From Simmondsia chinensis (lineage: Eukaryota > Streptophyta > Magnoliopsida > Caryophyllales > Simmondsiaceae), in contig JAGTTD010000005.1 of the NCBI GenBank assembly GCA_018398585.1, forward strand, positions 35,590,750 through 35,654,749: a DNA stretch of 64,000 nucleotides, given 5' to 3'. The notes under the pieces were generated by a model, which worked only from the letters and a program-made list of their open reading frames with translations, was not told the DNA's origin and ran no database searches. Shown piece by piece: positions 32,951-45,059 of the stretch. A program made the position numbers and the translations under genes. Numbering within the stretch: position 1 is the first letter of the stretch; the number at the start of each line of letters is the position of its first letter.

Positions 32951-33612
32951 AGGAAAAATGCATTTAGCAATACTAAAATTTAAAGTCCTTGATTTAGTAG
33001 GTAGAAATATCAGTAACCCATACAAGTGATTCAATTTATTATACTATTCTATGAAAGTATATATGTGCTACAATGACCTTGATTGAACAATAAATTGTCT
33101 TCAGATCTCAATATATTAGATGGATAAAAATTTATTAGATTTGAAAAAATTAAATCACTACATTTGCGTGAGAGGCTCCTATTATAGTTGTCTGGATAAA
33201 AAAAAGAACGAATATAAAGAATGTTTCAAAACTGTCATTACTGATTTTTGAAATACCTTAAATATTATATTTTACATTTATTGTTGATATTTGATGATTA
33301 TGGTTGCCAATTGCTACTAGTTCATTGTAGATGTGTAGTGTTTTTATGGCTATGTTGAAGTATTAAAAGTGACAGTTTGTTGTGTTAAACATGGAACATT
33401 ATGTAAGAAATATCACATTTGTTTTAATAAAATGTGGTGATTGAAAATGAATTGTCCTATGTATGCATATGTGATCCTATGTACAAGGAAATATAATTGT
33501 ATTATGATGATATATGTACTTATTCCGCAAATGCTTACATGTGCGTTAGTTAGCCACATATCTGTATATTTTCCCCATGTCTGCTTTAGATTGATACAAA
33601 TTTGGCTTTAGC

Positions 33613-33739
33613 CCCCTCGGAAACAGCCTCTCTTCAGGGTAGCCCTCTAAAGGAGGAAGGCTGCGTACATCTACCCCCACAGACCCTACTTTTACGAGAG
33701 TCCTTGCAGGCACTGGGTTTGTTGTTGTTGTTGTTGTTG
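33613..33739 (+). mobile_element. 5'-truncated TTG-tailed SINE
   Basis: The 18 bp TSD TACAAATTTGGCTTTAGC (33595-33612, 33740-33757) is perfect. Only the body and tail are present: CTCGGAAACAGCCTCTCTTC, GGAAGGCTGCGTACATC, GGCACTGGGTTTG then (TTG)n. Confidence 0.92.
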
Positions 33740-33859
33740 TACAAATTTGGCTTTAGCAAGCCAAATATGGGGGTTGTGGTTCTTGGACAACCAAGTCAAA
33801 CAGTATTTTGCAATACTTCTCTCTCCATGCCCAACGGTAACATTACAAACACCCAGGCC

Positions 33860-36800
33860 ACCTATCACCGACGCGTGTAGGCACGTGGCCGGCCATCCAG
33901 GGGCCGGAGTCACGACGTCGGACTCACCCGCGTCTACTCATTCCGGGCGTATGCCTCTCGCCACCGTTCGTTGACATTTGGGTGACCCCAACGTCTCCCA
34001 CCATCTCCCACCCTCCACCCCCTTCCACCTGAAACACCTCCACCACCCCCTAAAACGCCATCTACCCCTCAAAACTCCTCCTCCCACCATCAATTTCTAC
34101 CACCCACCCAACCGGATATCATAAACAACGACATCCTAGTTAACTCTCTCTCTCTATCGACCCCTAACGGCTACTTCCCCTCCACCCACGCGCCACCTCT
34201 TTCGGCGTGTGTGAGCGCATGACCAACCTCCAGGGGCCGGAGTTCCGATACCGAAGTCGACTGGGTGCTGCCGTTCAGGTCATACAACTATTGAGGCTGT
34301 TTGCTAACCCTTTGAGGACCCGTCATTTCCAACCCCTTCGCCTACCTCCGAAAGCCCCTTCACTGGCCCTCCCTCACCACCACCGGCCCTCACCAACGAC
34401 ACACCCATACTCAATCGCCACAGGATTCCAACGCTTCCCACCAGTTTCAGCACCTCCCATCATCTCTAATCATCAAACTTCCCCCCGCCACCGACCACCT
34501 CCAATTCAACCACGCATCACCGGCTCCATATTTCCTACCATCTCTCACCTCCAATCTCGAACACCACCTCTAGAATTCATAGTCTCCCACCAACATTTTC
34601 ACATCCTAACCACCAGCCATCATCGAATCCACCACCATCCACCGCCACCAGCACCTCCTCCTCCCTTCGGCCACCAACCTGCCTCCCATACCCATCAGCA
34701 CCGCTGCTTGAAATGTCGAGTACCAATGTAGAGGTGTCAATCTTCGTTGATGACCTACCAGAAAAAACGACAAACTCATGGCTTAGGGCTGTATTTCGTG
34801 ATTTCATATTAATCTATGACACCTTTGTTCCTGTGAGGAAAAGGCTGAGGTCTAGGAGGTCTTATGGTTTTGTCCGATTTCATGACTTGAATGAAGCTAC
34901 GTGGGTAGTTACATCCATGAATGGAAGATTGGTGGTGGGTGTCAAGCTTAGAGTGCAATGGGCGAACCTAGACAGAAGAACAATACCTCCATCCACACGA
35001 AGCCAACTGCAGGAAAGGGTTATCCAACAGGCAAGAAACGCAAGAGGTACTCAGGAATAGGGGAACGCACTACCTAATCGAGGTGGGGAAGATCTCAGCA
35101 CAACTACTCCGAGGATTGTGGTGTCAAATACCAATAGGAGCGTCGAAGCAGGGCTTGAGTGGTCAATCATTGCCCATTCATCAGATGAGGTCACTCTTGA
35201 TGATATTCTTACATTTATCACAAAGAATGATCTCTATGGGCTTACTCCTAAAGGCTTAAACAACACTATCTTTATCTTAGTATGTGACTCTATTGGCACC
35301 TTGGAATCCTACCTGGGCCCCCACAAGGAGACTCTTCTGCGGAAGTTTAGAGAGGTGTACAAGTACTCCGGTGAAACCCTTGGATCCCTTAATAGAAGAG
35401 TTTGGCTGGAGATTCATGGTCTGCCTATTCAATGTTGGTCAAATGACTGCTTTGTGGATATCGCCAATGTATGGGGGAAATTCGTAAGGGTGGACTGGAG
35501 AACGTCCGCTATGAGATGCGTCGACATTGCCAGGATACTGATTGACACCTGCTGCATAATGTACATTCATCAGTTAATCCAGATTCAGTTTAATGGGGGA
35601 TCCCGCTTGGTCCTTGTTAAAGAAAGCAGCTCTGTATTAATCCCTGATTACTCTCCTAGAGTTGTTGCCCGTGCAGCATCAGTCAGATTGGCTAGGGAGC
35701 AGGCATCCTTTTTCACACAACCCCCTCCAGAAAGTCAGTGTAATGCTGCAGCTCGGCATACATCACGGGTTCGACCCTCTTTAGAGCAGATTATAGATTT
35801 CTCGAGTGTTTGTGAGGAGCCTGGAACTCCTATCCCATGGCCTGCAAGTGAAGCACTGAGTGTTACTTGGCAGCCGTTAGGTCAGGTTTCCTTCTATCTC
35901 AATGGTCAGATCATTGGTAGAGGGGAATTGGAATGCTCTTACCCGTATAACACATTGCAGCCTTGCCTTCTTTAGCCTATGGCCCATCCTTCTCGTTTAC
36001 CTCATTGGGTTGAGGATGATGTTGGTAGGTTGTCTTTGGAATGCAGTCGGCCACATGCTTCTCTTCCCGATCCGTCCCCACAGCGTGGTGATCATATTCC
36101 AATTCAGGAAATGCGTTGAAACCAACATCTGCCTCCTTTGCTCCAGTGGGTGGAAAGTGACATAGCTAGTTCAGCTTAGCCTCATGCTCAGTTATTGCAT
36201 CTTCAGAATGTTACTTAAGACCCCCCCAGTGAAGATGATTCTGAGTCCTCGGGGCTTGTGTTTCCTCCAGGTTTTGAGCTCTATGCTTTAAGCAGGCCAG
36301 AGACATATATGGAGAGGCCATCTGGAGTGGGGATAAGAAAAGGAAAAGGAGTGATGACAAAAAGGGAGAGGAAAGCGTTGAGGCACAAGGAAAAACATAA
36401 TGAAAAGCGAAAGCTTCAGGAATTTCTGAAAGATATGTCGCCTAGGACCAGCACGCCGAAAATAACCAAGACCTCAGGCAAGCGAAAAAAGGGGAATGAG
36501 GTGAAATGGGGAAAATCGTCCAAGGCAGCTGGGAAGAAGAACAAAAGGAATAGGGGGAATCGGTATGACAAGATCTCGGAAATGGGGTATGACAAGATGA
36601 TCATGAAATCGGAGAAGGTAATAGAGATGGGGAAAATAGTAGGTTTTAATTTCGATGGTTTCGACCCACCTAGGGTGGCAGGTTTGCTTGCTAAATGAGG
36701 TGGGTGGGCTTGTGGTTGAGGCGTCAGTCCCGCTCTTGTTTCCCGTGTTGTTCATCTGGTTTTTATTCATGTGGGATCCATGTCTGAGCTTGTTCCTGTG

Positions 36801-36975
36801 TGTCTTGTATGGCCTGTGTTTAGTGTTTGTTGTGTTCTGTTTGGGTGTTTTGCTTTTGGTTCCGGATTAGTCTCTGTTTGTTCTATTCTCTTTTTATTCC
36901 CACTCCCGGTTTATGGGGTGGCTAAGGGCTCGTCTTTTCGAGTTCCCTGTAATGCCGATATTTATCAAAAAGTAA
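33860..36975 (+). mobile_element. LINE with RRM-type ORF1 and no ORF2
   Basis: A C-rich 5' leader (about 33860-34700), one ORF1 and a 3' UTR ending GCCGATATTTATCAAAAA make up the element. The ORF1 stop at 36696-36698 is followed directly by the 3' UTR; no endonuclease or RT coding sequence occurs. The same ORF1-to-3' UTR join is found at 12443-13156. The leader holds a duplicated block (33877 and 34205) containing CCAGGGGCCGGAGT. The 5' boundary and TSD are not certain. Confidence 0.75.
34713..36698 (+). pseudogene. LINE ORF1 with RRM and DUF4283-like domains
   Basis: A single frame spans 1,986 bp with five in-frame stops (35058, 35973, 36117, 36177, 36216) and no frameshift. Residues 1-90 are an RNA-recognition motif: VSIFVDDLPEKTTNSWL (RNP2-like) and RSYGFVRFHD (RNP1-like). 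A DUF4283-like part follows (LNRRVWLEIHGLPIQCW, CFVDIANVWGKFVRVDW), then a lysine-rich tail and FNFDGFDPP..LLAK. This is the architecture of plant L1 ORF1 proteins that bind element RNA. The first methionine is chosen because it directly precedes the RRM. It is non-functional as it stands. Confidence 0.85.
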
Positions 36976-39314
36976 AAATGTCAATCATGATATAAATAGC
37001 TACAATGTCACTTCTCGAGATTAATGGATACATGAGAAATTATGACCTAGCACGTAGTTCAAAAACGTTTGGAGAAATTTTGTAAAGAGGTTAAATGCTT
37101 CACGAGTTGGTCTAAGAGGCATGTTGTTTATTATTTAAACATGCGTTTATAAAAAAAATTATGGAAAAAAAAATCTTAAATGACATTCTAAATGCTTCTA
37201 TTAGGCTATCTGTTGAGGTTGTCTTAAAAAATGTAGTTTGAATATAAAAATAAAAGATTAGTTTGGTAATTATATTATATTCTTAAATAAATTCAATACA
37301 TTTTGTTTATGTTGTTTGAGTGAAATGTTCTTCTATTGTTGTGTGAGACATGTATTGAGTTAGTAATATATACTTGGAGTTGTTAGTGTTGTCTATAAAT
37401 CAAGCTCAATACATTGATATTGTCTAACAATGATGTGTTATGTTATCCATTATGAAGTATTTTGCTCAAAAAATATGAGTTGGCGGTGTTCCCTCACTGG
37501 TCTAAATTATGTGCATATCACGTATGAAAAAAAAGTGATTGACTAAATATTTGACATGTTGAGAGGAATGTGTATATCAACTAGTTGTGGGTCAATCTAA
37601 ATAAATGTATTATGTACTCGATGAGTAGTTAGTTGATAAATTCAAATAATCAAGTGTTGTGTTATTCTATTACTTGGCAAGTACTGGAAATATGATCTTT
37701 TATTCTTTATCCACAATGATTATATGTATTAATGTGGGTAATCTAGACTTGTGCATTTCTTAATGCATTTTGGAAGCATGTGAATTACTAATTTGTCTTG
37801 TTTCTCGCATATATCCATAAATAAATAAAATTTGTGAGCGAATAAAACACCATTTCAATATATTATTTAATATGAAAATGGTGGATCTGTATACTAGAAA
37901 TGCAAAATAAAAAAAGTTTGGGAATTAGTAAGTATATACTTAGCAAGTTTGTTGTTTATGTAGATCTTGACATGACTATTAAAATGTGGGGGCAGTTTGT
38001 TTAATGAAAATAAAATATGTATGGTGTTTTCTAAAGATATCATACTTAAAACCAATTGTAGTGTTTTGAAGGAAACTAGTTTTGCTCAAATTTCGGTTTG
38101 TTGAACAAAATGTCGGGCAATTGTTTATCTAGTATACAAACCACAAATTGTGGTTATATATTTTAAAGTTGCTCGATAGATTGATAGACGAGTTCATGTT
38201 GTGAACTCAAGTCGACTTTATATAGATGGGAATTGATGTGATCAACTTTGAGTAATACTTATTTGCATGTCTTTATGAATTTTGCTCAAAATATCTACTC
38301 ACAAAATGCATGGATAATTTTGAAAGATGCATTGATGGGCAAAATAGAAAGCAATAAGAGGAAGTAAAACACTTCATATGTTAATGTTTTGCAGAAATTA
38401 AATACTCTATATTACAATAATAAAATGTCTTGAGAAACCAAAATTGGTATTTCTTTAAGAGTTATGCGTAAAGCCATTCTTCACGAGGTTTTGTGAATGG
38501 TTTGTTTGAATATTTGAAAGGCGTTACGAATGACTTGTACTTGGTGTTTATTATGTTGAGAAAAGCTTAGCATTCTAATTGATTTTGATCCAGGTGAATT
38601 AGGATGATTATATTCATCATTGGATGTGCTATGCAATGGAATTCCACTGAGTGGAAAGATGAAAAACTTGCTCTATTATAAAGTCAAGGTTGATTGAGTT
38701 GGAAGCAACAAGCAATGATGATGAGCATCTGATATCAGAAGAAGAAGGAAAGAAAAATTGTGGATCCACTTACAAAAGGGCAGAGATGCCTATAAGTTGT
38801 TTATCATCGAGGGGAGTGGGACTGAAGCCCCATAAAAATAATCACCACAGTGGAAACCCGTTCTCAGAGGTACGGCGATCCCATGAATGAGGTTTAATGG
38901 GTAAAAACAAAACTGATAGGTGGTTGAAAGAGCACAAATTTTTTTATTTATAGCAAGATATTCTCGAGTCCCATTCCTAAGGTGAGGCACTCTCCACTGT
39001 AATGTTTAAGACAGAGTTTTTAAACTCTAAATGAACCCAAGGGCATGTTATTAGCAAGGTGTTGATCACAGATCACCCTTGGAGGGTTCACCTACATGAG
39101 TGTGGTGGTGGGGACACCACTGTAGGAAATGGGTTATTCCCTAATGACACTCATAACACAGGATTTTGTGCGCATAACCGTAACGCACCCCATCGATAAA
39201 ACTTTACAAATACCAGTATTTTGTGTGTGGTAGGTCTAGACCGGACTAAAAGAGACCTAGTTCAAAGCATTTATGCTACTATGGTTTCTTCAGGTTGAAG
39301 CTCTATTGCACTAA

Positions 39315-39797
39315 GTGTTGGTTCAAACCCGAAAAGTACCTACATATATTAAGATCAAAATATTTTATTCTCTCAATCCCCTCTATTCTTATGAAATTAG
39401 TGAGCTTGGTAGTTGCAGTTCGGGGATCTTTCATTGCTGCACTGATAGAGGATTGACGGGTTGTTGAATCCTGAGAAAGGAGGGCGTTTAAGCTTAATAG
39501 CAATACTCGTGCAGGAGAGGCGTTTCCTTTCTAAGGAAAGTGTTCTTACATGCCTCAACCCAATCAAGATATATTTTCTAAAACCCTTTCTCTGTTTAGT
39601 TTATTTTCCGTATATATATTTGTTGTTGTATTAAGTTATCGATTCATGATCTGATGAAATTTTGACGTAGCTATATTGTACTTTCTAGTTCTACTACTAT
39701 TGATGTATTGGTACTATTTTTTGGTTGATATAAGTTAAAATATATATTTCATGTTAATAATATATTATTTGATGAATATTATAAAATATTTCTAACA
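39315..39797 (+). repeat. Right LTR of copia remnant
   Basis: It starts near TGTTGGTTCAAACCC, directly after a degraded 3' region, and ends TATTTCTAACA. It matches the left LTR except for the SINE insert there. Confidence 0.78.
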
Positions 39798-40287
39798 TTA
39801 ACGTGATTGGTGGCCATTCTCTCTTCGATGGAATATGGTGGCGGCGATAGTAGCAACGCCCTGAACTCGGTGGTAGCAATTGACTTCTTCTCTGGTGAAT
39901 CTCGACCGCAACGAATAGAGGGGTGCATCCGAGGCCATGTTGGTGGTTCTGGCACCACCGTGGTGATCTAAACACTCTCCTTCAATTCTGGCACGTATTC
40001 GATTTTCGTCCTTTGTCCTACATCATCTTTGGTTTTTGATGTCGCCTCCAGCAATGCATCGGTCGGAGGTGGTGGTTCCTGTGTTTTTGCCTACCCACCC
40101 ACCACGGCACTAGGACCAGGGTCGTGTTCGGGGTTGTTTGCGCTTGCTTACTGTGATTTTTGTATCCTTCTTCAACTTCATCAAATTTTGCCACTATTTA
40201 TGATATGGATTTTGTAACTCCATGACTGCGAATGGACTAATCGCCATAGTAATAAGAGGTATGAGAAAGGACTAACTCTGATACCAA
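39798..40287. other. No recognised gene; PBS of a further LTR element
   Basis: No coding function is recognised. At 40276-40286 the plus strand reads CTCTGATACCA, the complement of a tRNA-iMet primer site, directly before an LTR start at 40288. This shows that part of the stretch is the 5' interior of a minus-strand LTR element. Confidence 0.5.
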
Positions 40288-40916
40288 TGGTATGAACTAA
40301 AGACGAAATAGACTAAAATTAATTAAAACAGTAAAGAAAAGCATAGAGAAATAGAAAATGATATTGATTTCATTGATAATTATTTCAATACAAGTATATG
40401 TCTATTTATAGATATTATAGAAAAAATGATGAAGAAAAATTTAAATAATGGATGACGGGAAATTTAAATAGTAGAGGGAAGATTTGAAATACTAAAACAA
40501 CAACAACAACAAGCCCAGTGCCTGCAAGGGCTCCTGCAAAAGCAGGGTCCGGGGGGGGGGGGGGGGTAGTAGTACACAGCCTTCCCCCTTCACGGGGCAA
40601 CCCTGAAGAGAGGTTGTTTCCGAGGACCCCCAACATAAGAAGCCTGAGAGCTGGTCCGCAGCATAGAGCATGAGACCTGGCAGCAGGGGAGCATCAAAGC
40701 ATGAGTAAAGCAAAGCACACGTCGAGCAAAACAACAAACTCACAGCAAGCCAGAACACGCAGAAATCAAAGAAATAAAAGAAATCAAGAAATCGAAGAAA
40801 GGAAATCAAAGGATAGGGGCGCAGGAGCTCATGAGAGCAAATACACATCCTAAGATTTGAAATACTAACGAAAAATTTAAATTTAAACTTGGTAGAAAAT
40901 AAAATATGTATCATTG
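40288..40916 (-). repeat. LTR fragment of a further minus-strand element
   Basis: It starts TGGTATGAAC beside the PBS and carries a minus-strand TATA box, CTATAAATAGAC, at about 40395-40410. It is interrupted by a SINE (40495-40851) and cut at 40916 by the next copia element. The rest would lie beyond 45622, next to the monooxygenase gene. Confidence 0.6.
40495..40851 (-). mobile_element. TTG-tailed SINE, full length, minus strand
   Basis: The 16 bp TSD AAGATTTGAAATACTA (40479-40494, 40852-40867) is perfect. Read on the minus strand: a head with GAGCTCCTGCGCCCC, the body GTTGGGGGTCCTCGG, AACAACCTCTCTTCAGGG, TGCAGGAGCCCTTGCAGGCA, CTGGGCTTG then (TTG)n. Confidence 0.9.
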
Positions 40917-41320
40917 TGTAAAAAATAAAATAATCCAAAACAAAACAAGAACAAATATGGAGCAAATATTCATTTTGATTAATTAAATAAAGTTACAATC
41001 TACCTCTACTTAAATAACAAAATTACAAGTAAAAACAGGAGACAAAAAACAAACACTAGGATCCTAAAGTCAAACTAGTAATTCACTTAACAAAGACAAA
41101 ATTACAAGAGACAAAATAAACACTACGATCTTAAAGTCAAGCTAATAATTCACCTAACAAAGGCAAAATAAACATTATTCTAAAGTCAAGCTAATAATTC
41201 ACCTAATCAGAAGAAAGGAAATCATGCTATATGTATGCTAGGCTATATACTATGTTCAAAAGTAAAATACATGTACAAAATACAAGGTATTACATAAGGA
41301 AATAATACTAGGATTTAACA
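40917..41320 (-). repeat. 3' LTR of gag-less copia element
   Basis: It is 404 bp, TGTAAAAAATAA to GGATTTAACA on the plus strand, and matches 45060-45621. It has three units of a ~67 bp tandem repeat (words AAAATTACAAGAGACAAAAT and TAAAGTCAAGCTAATAATTC) where the partner has four. Next to it the minus-strand PPT is TTGAGGGAAAG. Confidence 0.9.
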
Positions 41321-41392
41321 CTTTCCCTCAAGTTGGAGCATGGAGATTCACCTTGCCCAACTTGCGAAGAACCGTCAAATAGTTGGAAGATT

Positions 41393-41925
41393 TTAACGCT
41401 TTGGTGAAAACATCCGCAACTTGATCCTTGAACGAACAAATGACGTTGCAATTTCTTTAGTCAACAACTTTTCATGAATGAAATGACAATCTATCTTAAT
41501 GTGCCTCGTCCTTTCATAAAAAACAGCATTAGAGGCAATATGTAAAGCTGTTTGATTGTCACAAAACAAAAACGACGGATTGTTAGTAGGCACATTCAGA
41601 TAAGATAGTAAACGCCTTAACCAAACAATCTCACTAGTAATGGTGGCCATAGAACGATATTCAGCCTCGGCCGATGAACGTGAAACGACTGTTTGTTTCT
41701 TTGATCTCCATGAAATTTGCGCCCACGTAAGAAGATAACATAACCTGTCATAGAACGCCTCGTGGTTGGGCAACCAGCCCAATCGGCATCACAATAACCA
41801 TGAAGCGAAAAATCACTACCCGAAGGCAAAAATACACCCTGTCCCGGTGTACCCTTTAGGTATCGCAACACACGCATAGCAGCATCAACATGAGGCTGCC
41901 TTGGATCATGCATAAACTGACTCAA
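41393..41925 (-). pseudogene. Copia RNase H, frameshifted
   Basis: Two overlapping frames together give DAAMRVLRYLKGTPGQG, GYCDADWAGCPTTRRSMTGY and SWRSKKQTVVSRSSAEAEYR, then FLFCDNQTALHIA and CHFIHEKL. The catalytic residues D (CDADWAG), E (SSAEAEYR) and D (CDNQ) are all present. One frame break lies near 41700. Confidence 0.92.
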
Positions 41926-41928
41926 AAT

Positions 41929-42721
41929 TCAAATGGCGTAACAAATATCAGGACGAGTAATGGTGAGATACAGCAAACGCCCAACCAACTGCCTATACCG
42001 ACCCACATTAGAAATTGGATCACCAACCTTATCAGCTAACCCATGATTTTGGACAATAGGAGTCGAAACCTGTTTGGCTCCTAATAATCCGACTTCACTA
42101 AGAATGCCTAAAATATACTTTCTTTGACTCAACATGATCCCTGTAGGGGAACGAGCCACCTCAATTCCCAAAAAGTACTTAATAGGACCCAAGTCTTTAA
42201 TCCCAAAAGAATCATTTGGCACAGTCCCGACTCTTGATATGTGTTCCATATTGTTACCCGCAATTATGACATCGTCCACATATATTAACACAGCGATGAA
42301 AGTGTTTTCTCGGAAAAATGTGAAAAGAGAATAATCCTGTTTTGACTGCTTGAAGCAGATCCCAATTAATATGGAAAGTGAATTTTTCATTCCAATTATG
42401 AGAAGCCCGTTTTAAACCATAAAGCAATTTACGAAGGCGACACACTTTCCCTTCACGTTTACGTTCAAAACCTAAAGGGAGTTTAATATAAACTTCTTCA
42501 TTTAAATCCCCATGAAGAAAGGCATTATTAACGTCTACTTGGTGAATAATCCAATTATGTGCCGAAGTGACCGCTAAAACACAACGAACAGTTACTAACT
42601 TAGCAACCGGAGCAAAGGTATCATGAAAATCTATACCTTCCATTTGAGTAAATCCTTTAGTGACCAAACGTGCCTTATACCGCTCTATCGAACCATCCGA
42701 CTTATACTTCACTTTACACAC
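41929..42721 (-). pseudogene. Copia reverse transcriptase, frameshifted
   Basis: The first frame has [54 protein letters not shown] and [14 protein letters not shown]. After a shift near 42340 it continues with the active site [15 protein letters not shown] (YVDD intact), KYFLGIEVARS and GRLLYLTITRPDICYAI. It is otherwise uninterrupted. Confidence 0.92.
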
Positions 42722-43331
42722 CCACTTTGAGTCAATGGCCCTTTTTCCCTCAGGTAAATTCTCTAAAATCCTGGTGTGATTTTGCTTTAAAGCCTATATC
42801 TCTTTCTCCATCACATTTCTCCAATGCTTGAACTATACGGCTTGTTGAAAAGTTTTTAGCTTATCACTAGAAGTGATGGGGTTTTAAAGAGCAACATGAG
42901 CATTAGAAAATTGTGCGTTAGATACAAAATTTGAGATAGGATATACTATACCTAAATTGGCAGATGGAGTGGTAGTGAGAGTATGGGCTATAGAAGATGG
43001 GATGTCACAAATATAATCTTGATACTTCACCGAAACGGATTGTATGCAACCACTTCTTCTAGGAACAACATCGGGACTAGGCCCGAGACTCTCTTCTAGT
43101 TCTGGTGTCAGCTAGTGGCTATTCTAGCAACCAGCAGTACTGCTGGCCGACCTACTGCCCCCTGGCTCGGCGTCGTCCTGCACGGCCGGTGCAAACCTAG
43201 TCGCCAGGTCCTGAACAACAGCCTGTTGCGCAGATTATAGCACAGGGACTGATTCTACGAGAACCGGTTCCATTTCACAGAACGGATCATTTCGAACAAC
43301 ATCCACGGAATTCTGTCTAGATGAATTATTA

Positions 43332-44186
43332 TTAGCAATAAACTGAGCTTATCGGATTTAAAAGGAAAAACATCTTCATAGAACCGAACATCTCTTGAAA
43401 CAACAACCTTGTTATCCTCAATACTATAAATCTAGTACCCCTTTTGGCCATGTGGGTACCCAACAAAAACTCCCGGAGTAGCATAACTCTCAAACTTATC
43501 AAGAGATTTACTATGAAAATAACATTGACATCCAAAAACTAGTACACGATCATAAGAAGGCAATTTTCTCATCAAAAATTTATAAGGGCTTTTATTTTTA
43601 AGTAAAACAGAAGGCATAATGTTAATAAGCTAGGCGGCTGTCAAGACGCACTCATCCCAGCATTTCTTAGGCAAACCTGCTTGAAAACGAAGCGTTCGAC
43701 CAACTTCTAAGAGATGCTTGTGCTTTTGTTCAACAACTCCATTTTGTTAAGGAGTCCCGGTTAAAGAAGTTTGAAACTGAATTCCGTGTTGAGCATAAAA
43801 CTCTAATAGCGGGCCATACTTAAATTCTTGCCCGTTATCACTCCTCACTTGCTTCACCAGAAAACTAAATTGAGTGATAACCATTCGATAAAAGTCCATA
43901 CGAATTTTATGAGCTTGAGATTTCTCTCTCATCAAATAAACCCAAGTACAACGGCTAAAATCATCAACTATCGTGAGAAAATAACGAGCCCCGGTTAATG
44001 TCATAGTTTGATAAGCCCCCAGATATCAAAATGTATTAGCTCAAAACAAGCACTTGTCCTTGAAATAGATAAAGGAAAAGGCAAACGTGCCAGCTTGGCA
44101 CAGTGACAAGAATCACAAACAAAAGCAGTCTTATCAAAATTTAAATGCGAAAAAGTTGACATATTGAAAAAAGGCACTTGACCCAA
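43332..44186 (-). pseudogene. Copia integrase, broken
   Basis: Fragments: the zinc-binding end FVCDSCHCAKLARLPF, FELIHFDIWG (first catalytic Asp), YFLTIVDDFSRCTWVYLM, VRSDNGQEFKYGPLLEFY (second Asp), then after a stop the C-terminal VLVFGCQCYFHS and GVFVGYPHGQKGY. Several stops separate these. The linker from 42722 to 43331 lacks a clear frame. Confidence 0.88.
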
Positions 44187-44282
44187 ACGATAGGGCCATA
44201 AAAAGGCCTCTTTACCACCTTAAACGGAAAAAGACGAGGGAGCCACTAAAGATGAAGATGCCACTGATCGAACCTCCAAAAG

Positions 44283-44924
44283 TTATAGCCCATCTTTTTG
44301 CCTACTCGCTCCAATAAGCCTTTTTGAGCATAGGTCCTGTATGTAACAAAATTTATAATGAAAGATTAATGCACAATTTTCATGACGCGCTAATTTGCTC
44401 ACGGACAACAAGTTATAGCGAAAACCAGGCACGTGTAGAACATCTTTAAGGACGAGATCTTCTGAAATTCGAACTTTTCCCATATAAGTAACCGACAAGC
44501 ACGACGTATTAGGCAATTTAACGGGTCCAACTGAATTATTAATGGTAACATCAAACATAAAAGACAAGGATGAGACTATGTGATCGGTGGCACCGGTGTC
44601 AATAATCCAACTAGAAGAAGTAGAGGCAACCTGACCAGTCAAATTGACACTTGTAACAAAATTCATACCCTGGTAATCCGAGGAACGATCACCAATCGAA
44701 GAGAGGAAGTCAACCGCTCCTCCTATCGTGGAAACATCTACAAAATCTTGGTTAAAATTAGAATCAAATAGATTTAACCAAGAAAACAAATCAAGCAAGG
44801 AAAGACTCAAATAGTGAGCAAATAGACGACTCAAATGGTGAGCAAATAGACGACTCACAAGTACCAAGACCAAAATTATCAAAGTAAACGTCAATGTTTT
44901 GCTGCTCAAAACATACCATACCAA
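44283..44924 (-). pseudogene. Copia protease and gag-pre-integrase segment
   Basis: The frame keeps SSWIIDTGATDHIVSS with an intact D-T-G protease active site, then LKDVLHVPGFRYNLLSVSKL. Upstream, close to the PBS, are two tandem copies of a 23-24 bp unit (ACTCAAATGGTGAGCAAATA) at 44803-44862 instead of gag. Confidence 0.88.
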
Positions 44925-45059
44925 AATGCAAATATTACCAATCCGATACTCAGTATCTCTACTTTTGCGGATTTCTTCAACACGAGCTCACTGTACGACC
45001 AACACGAGCAAATTTCTTCAATCGAAACGCCACTAGATCGAAAACTTGCTCTAATACCA

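Larger units (their letters stand above)
32143..39797 (+). mobile_element. Copia remnant with paired LTRs and deleted interior
   Basis: Two LTRs in direct orientation enclose mostly non-coding DNA. Near 38778-38900 the plus strand keeps a copia pol C terminus (DPLTKG, then SSRGVGLKPHKN and a GDPMNEV-like end), so the element lies on the plus strand and lost most of gag-pol. A LINE (about 33860-36975) and a truncated SINE (33613-33739) sit inside. The stretches 32951-33594 and 36976-38680 contain no recognisable gene. No TSD is evident. Confidence 0.7.

Noticed and set aside
34207..34731. Proline/histidine-rich reading frame of 174 codons
   Set aside because: It lies in the C-rich 5' leader of the LINE, in a different register from the RRM ORF1, and its composition follows from CCACC-rich DNA.
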